From Actinomycetota bacterium (GTDB lineage Bacteria; Actinomycetota; Thermoleophilia; Gaiellales; Gaiellaceae): DNA of 8,858 nucleotides. Of this stretch, positions 7,316-8,858 are shown one piece after another (position 1 is the first letter of the stretch; the number at the start of each line of letters is the position of its first letter). The translations under genes were made by a program, and so were the position numbers. Under the pieces are notes generated by a model. It was not told where the DNA came from. It saw nothing but the letters and a program-made list of their open reading frames with translations, and ran no database searches. The DNA lies in NCBI GenBank assembly GCA_020029625.1, contig JAIBJP010000075.1, positions 1-8,858 of the forward strand. Direction: 5' to 3'.

Positions 7316-7338
7316 CGCGTATCGACGATAGATACGCG
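7316..7338. repeat. 8-bp inverted repeat between accD and the arginase-like gene
   Basis: CGCGTATC (7316-7323) and GATACGCG (7331-7338) are exact reverse complements separated by seven bases. It sits in the 193-bp gap, about 90 bases before the accD start and 80 bases after the arginase-like stop. The symmetry could mark a dimeric repressor operator for accD-accA or a weak terminator for the upstream gene. No T-run follows on the minus strand, so a simple intrinsic terminator is unlikely. The rest of the gap shows no other convincing element apart from a short 5-bp hairpin near 7394-7409. Confidence 0.4.
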
Positions 7339-7418
7339 GGCGACCGAGGACACAGCCTGGCTAAGCGTTGCAGCCGTTCACGGGCCGGTGGCGTGGCCTG
7401 GTCGGGCCAGATGGACCA

Positions 7419-8201
7419 CTACAGGCCTAAAGCGCCGCAGACCCGGGCCAGCGCCGCGACGTTGCCCCGATCGGCGGAGAGACCCGTCAGGCCGACACCG
7501 GCGAGCGGCTTTTGCGCTGCGATCCCGGCCAGGATCTCCGCGCTCGCCGCAATGGAGAGCCCGCCCGGCTCGGGCATGTAGGCGGCGATCCCGTCCTCAG
7601 GATCGAGGACGTCGCAGTCGAAGGCAACGTAGACGGCGTCCACGCCTTCGAGCGCCGGCCCGACTTCCTCCGCGCCCGACCGCAGGCCGGTCGCCGCGAT
7701 GAACTCCTTCTCCGGCGGATCGAGGTTGCGCGCGCCCACGAGCACCGTGTCCCGGGGAGAGACCGTGCCCGAGTCGAGGAGCATGCGGAGCGGCATGCCC
7801 CACTGGTTCCCGCTCGGCGAGCTCTGCGGTGTGTTCAGGTCGCCGTGGGCGTCGAACCAGGCGACCGCAAGGCGTTCATAGCGCGTGGCGAGGCCCTCGA
7901 CGGCGCCGACGTGAGCGCAGCAGCAGCCGCCCAGCACGAGGGGACGTTCTGGCAGCGAGGCTGCGAGAGCGAGATTCTGCTCCGTGAGCGTGTCCTCTTC
8001 GACGACCCCCGCCTCTGGATAGGGGAGCGGCAGAAAGGCGGCCTCCACCATCTCCTCGCCGCCATCGCCCCAGGCGCGGGGCACCCGCACGAGCGCGGCC
8101 GGAAAGCCTCGCCCGCAGGAGTGGCACTCGTAATCGCCTGCACCGAGCGCGACCGCAGTGAGCGTGCGGCAGTCGGGACACCGTGCCCGCAGGTGCGACA
8201 T
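7419..8201 (-). CDS. arginase-fold (ureohydrolase-like) protein with N-terminal zinc-ribbon-like segment, divergent active site
   Basis: A 260-residue protein of the arginase/agmatinase/formiminoglutamase superfamily, whose known members hydrolyse guanidino-type C-N bonds using two Mn ions. The superfamily is shown by WFDAHGDLNTP (115-125; metal ligands D117, H119, D121), SPSGN (128-132), and AFDCDVLDPEDG (193-204; D195, D197), then EPGGLS (211-216). Several near-invariant features are altered. The GGDHS box reads GGCCC (91-95), replacing the Mn-ligand His by Cys94. The His of SGNxHG is Trp134. The guanidinium-binding Glu of the DxxE motif near the C-terminus aligns with Gly240. An N-terminal C8-x2-C11-x14-C26-x2-C29 segment looks like a zinc ribbon and is not part of the usual fold. 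It starts 3 bp after the HAD gene, so the two are probably one operon. Substrate and even catalytic activity are uncertain. Confidence 0.8.
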   Translation of the reverse strand: MSHLRARCPDCRTLTAVALGAGDYECHSCGRGFPAALVRVPRAWGDGGEEMVEAAFLPLPYPEAGVVEEDTLTEQNLALAASLPERPLVLGGCCCAHVGAVEGLATRYERLAVAWFDAHGDLNTPQSSPSGNQWGMPLRMLLDSGTVSPRDTVLVGARNLDPPEKEFIAATGLRSGAEEVGPALEGVDAVYVAFDCDVLDPEDGIAAYMPEPGGLSIAASAEILAGIAAQKPLAGVGLTGLSADRGNVAALARVCGALGL

Positions 8202-8204
8202 TCC

Positions 8205-8858
8205 CTACAAGGTAGCTGCCGGCAGGAGCTCGTCCAGGACCTCAGGGAGTCGGGCGAGGTCCTTGAGCTCACCTGCGCGCGGGAGATCGCTCCGCTCGTG
8301 CAGGCGGTTGATCCAGACGGCCTTCAGATCAAGACGCGAGGCGGGTTCGATGTCGTGGTAGAGGCTCGCTCCGACATGGACGTGCTGCTCGCGATCGGCG
8401 TCGTACCGAGCGAAGAAGTGCTCCCAGTGGCCGGGCGCGGGCTTGTAGGAACCGGCCTCCGCCGCCGTGACGAGACCGTCCACCGAGACGCCGATCCGCT
8501 CCAGAGAGGCGTCGAGCAGGTCGGGATCCGTGTTGGAGAGGATTGCGAGCTTGAAGCCACGGCCCCGTAGCTCGGCGAGCGCGCCGGCCACCTCTGGAAA
8601 CGGCCTCCAGGAGGGGAGGGAGTCGGCGAGCGCATACTCGTCCGCTTCGACGAGCAGGCGATCCTCGTCGCCTGCCAGCAGAACGAGGGCCTGCCGCAGC
8701 ACTTCCCGGTAGGGGAGTGCCGAATCGAGCTGGACCCGCGGCTCGATCTCGTGATAGCGGGAGAGGAGAGCCTCCCGATCGGCATCGGGCCACAGTGAAG
8801 CGAGAGCGTCGCCGATGCCCCGATTCCAGTCGATCAGGGTCCCGTAGCAGTCGAACGT
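8205..8858 (-). CDS. HAD-superfamily hydrolase (haloacid-dehalogenase-like), N-terminus outside window
   Basis: The frame is open to the window edge, leaving 217 residues of a HAD hydrolase; only a few N-terminal residues are likely to be missing. All four HAD motifs are visible. Motif I is TFDCYGTLIDW at the edge, with nucleophile Asp at residue 3 of the visible part. Motif II is AILSNTD (Ser near 108). Motif III is SYKPAPGHW (Lys near 139). Motif IV is SLYHDIEPA (Asp near 169). The region between motifs I and II is the helical cap typical of subclass I. Layout resembles type II haloacid dehalogenases, but the dehalogenase Ser175 and Asn177 (L-DEX numbering) align with Ala and Leu here, so a phosphatase or other hydrolase is more likely than a dehalogenase. 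An internal GTG at 8702 would remove motif I and is not the real start. The arginase-like gene follows after 3 bp. Confidence 0.86.
   Translation of the reverse strand, partial: TFDCYGTLIDWNRGIGDALASLWPDADREALLSRYHEIEPRVQLDSALPYREVLRQALVLLAGDEDRLLVEADEYALADSLPSWRPFPEVAGALAELRGRGFKLAILSNTDPDLLDASLERIGVSVDGLVTAAEAGSYKPAPGHWEHFFARYDADREQHVHVGASLYHDIEPASRLDLKAVWINRLHERSDLPRAGELKDLARLPEVLDELLPAATL

Noticed and set aside
7394..7409. Short hairpin (TGGCC / GGCCA) after the arginase-like stop, as an intrinsic terminator.
   Set aside because: The stem is only 5 bp, there is no T-run on the minus strand, and such pairings are frequent in GC-rich DNA.
7226..7418. Possible tRNA or small RNA in the 193-bp gap.
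   Set aside because: I see no cloverleaf, no T-loop GTTCRA-like segment in a plausible position, and no CCA end.
6725..7702. Plus-strand open frame of 325 codons crossing accD, the gap and the arginase-like gene.
   Set aside because: It is antisense to two real genes, and its composition changes abruptly to Arg/Pro-rich sequence in the gap.
7512..8570. Open frame of 352 codons on the plus strand.
   Set aside because: It is antisense to the arginase-like and HAD genes, both of which carry recognisable motifs. The plus-strand translation is charged and without motifs.

Overview
The window is GC-rich, gene-dense bacterial DNA with no mobile element, RNA gene or CRISPR array that I can see. Gene content (MrfA-type repair helicase, single-polypeptide LigD, separate AccA and AccD subunits, an actinobacterial-looking type II NADH dehydrogenase) and protein style suggest an actinobacterium, perhaps of the Thermoleophilia (Gaiellales/Solirubrobacterales). 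That placement is inference from recognition, not from a search.

Layout: positions 1-2906 hold three tightly packed plus-strand genes: the C-terminal end of an MrfA-like DEAD-box helicase, a type II NADH dehydrogenase-like flavoprotein starting 1 bp after the helicase stop, and a GNAT acetyltransferase whose start lies inside the flavoprotein gene. All remaining genes are on the minus strand. In transcription order they are: a HAD hydrolase cut by the right window edge, an arginase-fold protein 3 bp behind it, a 193-bp gap, accD and accA overlapping by 11 bp, a 225-bp gap, and ligD. The ligD gene converges on the GNAT gene, and the two coding ends overlap by 17 bp.

How the genes work together: accD and accA encode the two halves of the carboxyltransferase of acetyl-CoA carboxylase (first step of fatty acid synthesis) and look translationally coupled. 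LigD is a three-domain end-joining ligase (phosphoesterase, ligase, polymerase). Its usual partner Ku is not in the window. The helicase at the left edge belongs to a DNA-repair family, so two repair genes sit near each other on opposite strands, without evidence of shared regulation.

Most of the window is ordinary housekeeping and repair content. The most unusual item is the arginase-fold protein at 7419-8201. It has an N-terminal four-cysteine zinc-ribbon-like segment and lacks several residues that are nearly invariant in true ureohydrolases, including one Mn-ligand histidine. The ligD-accA gap carries a perfect 13-bp-stem hairpin and an exact DnaA-box nonamer with a degenerate tandem copy.
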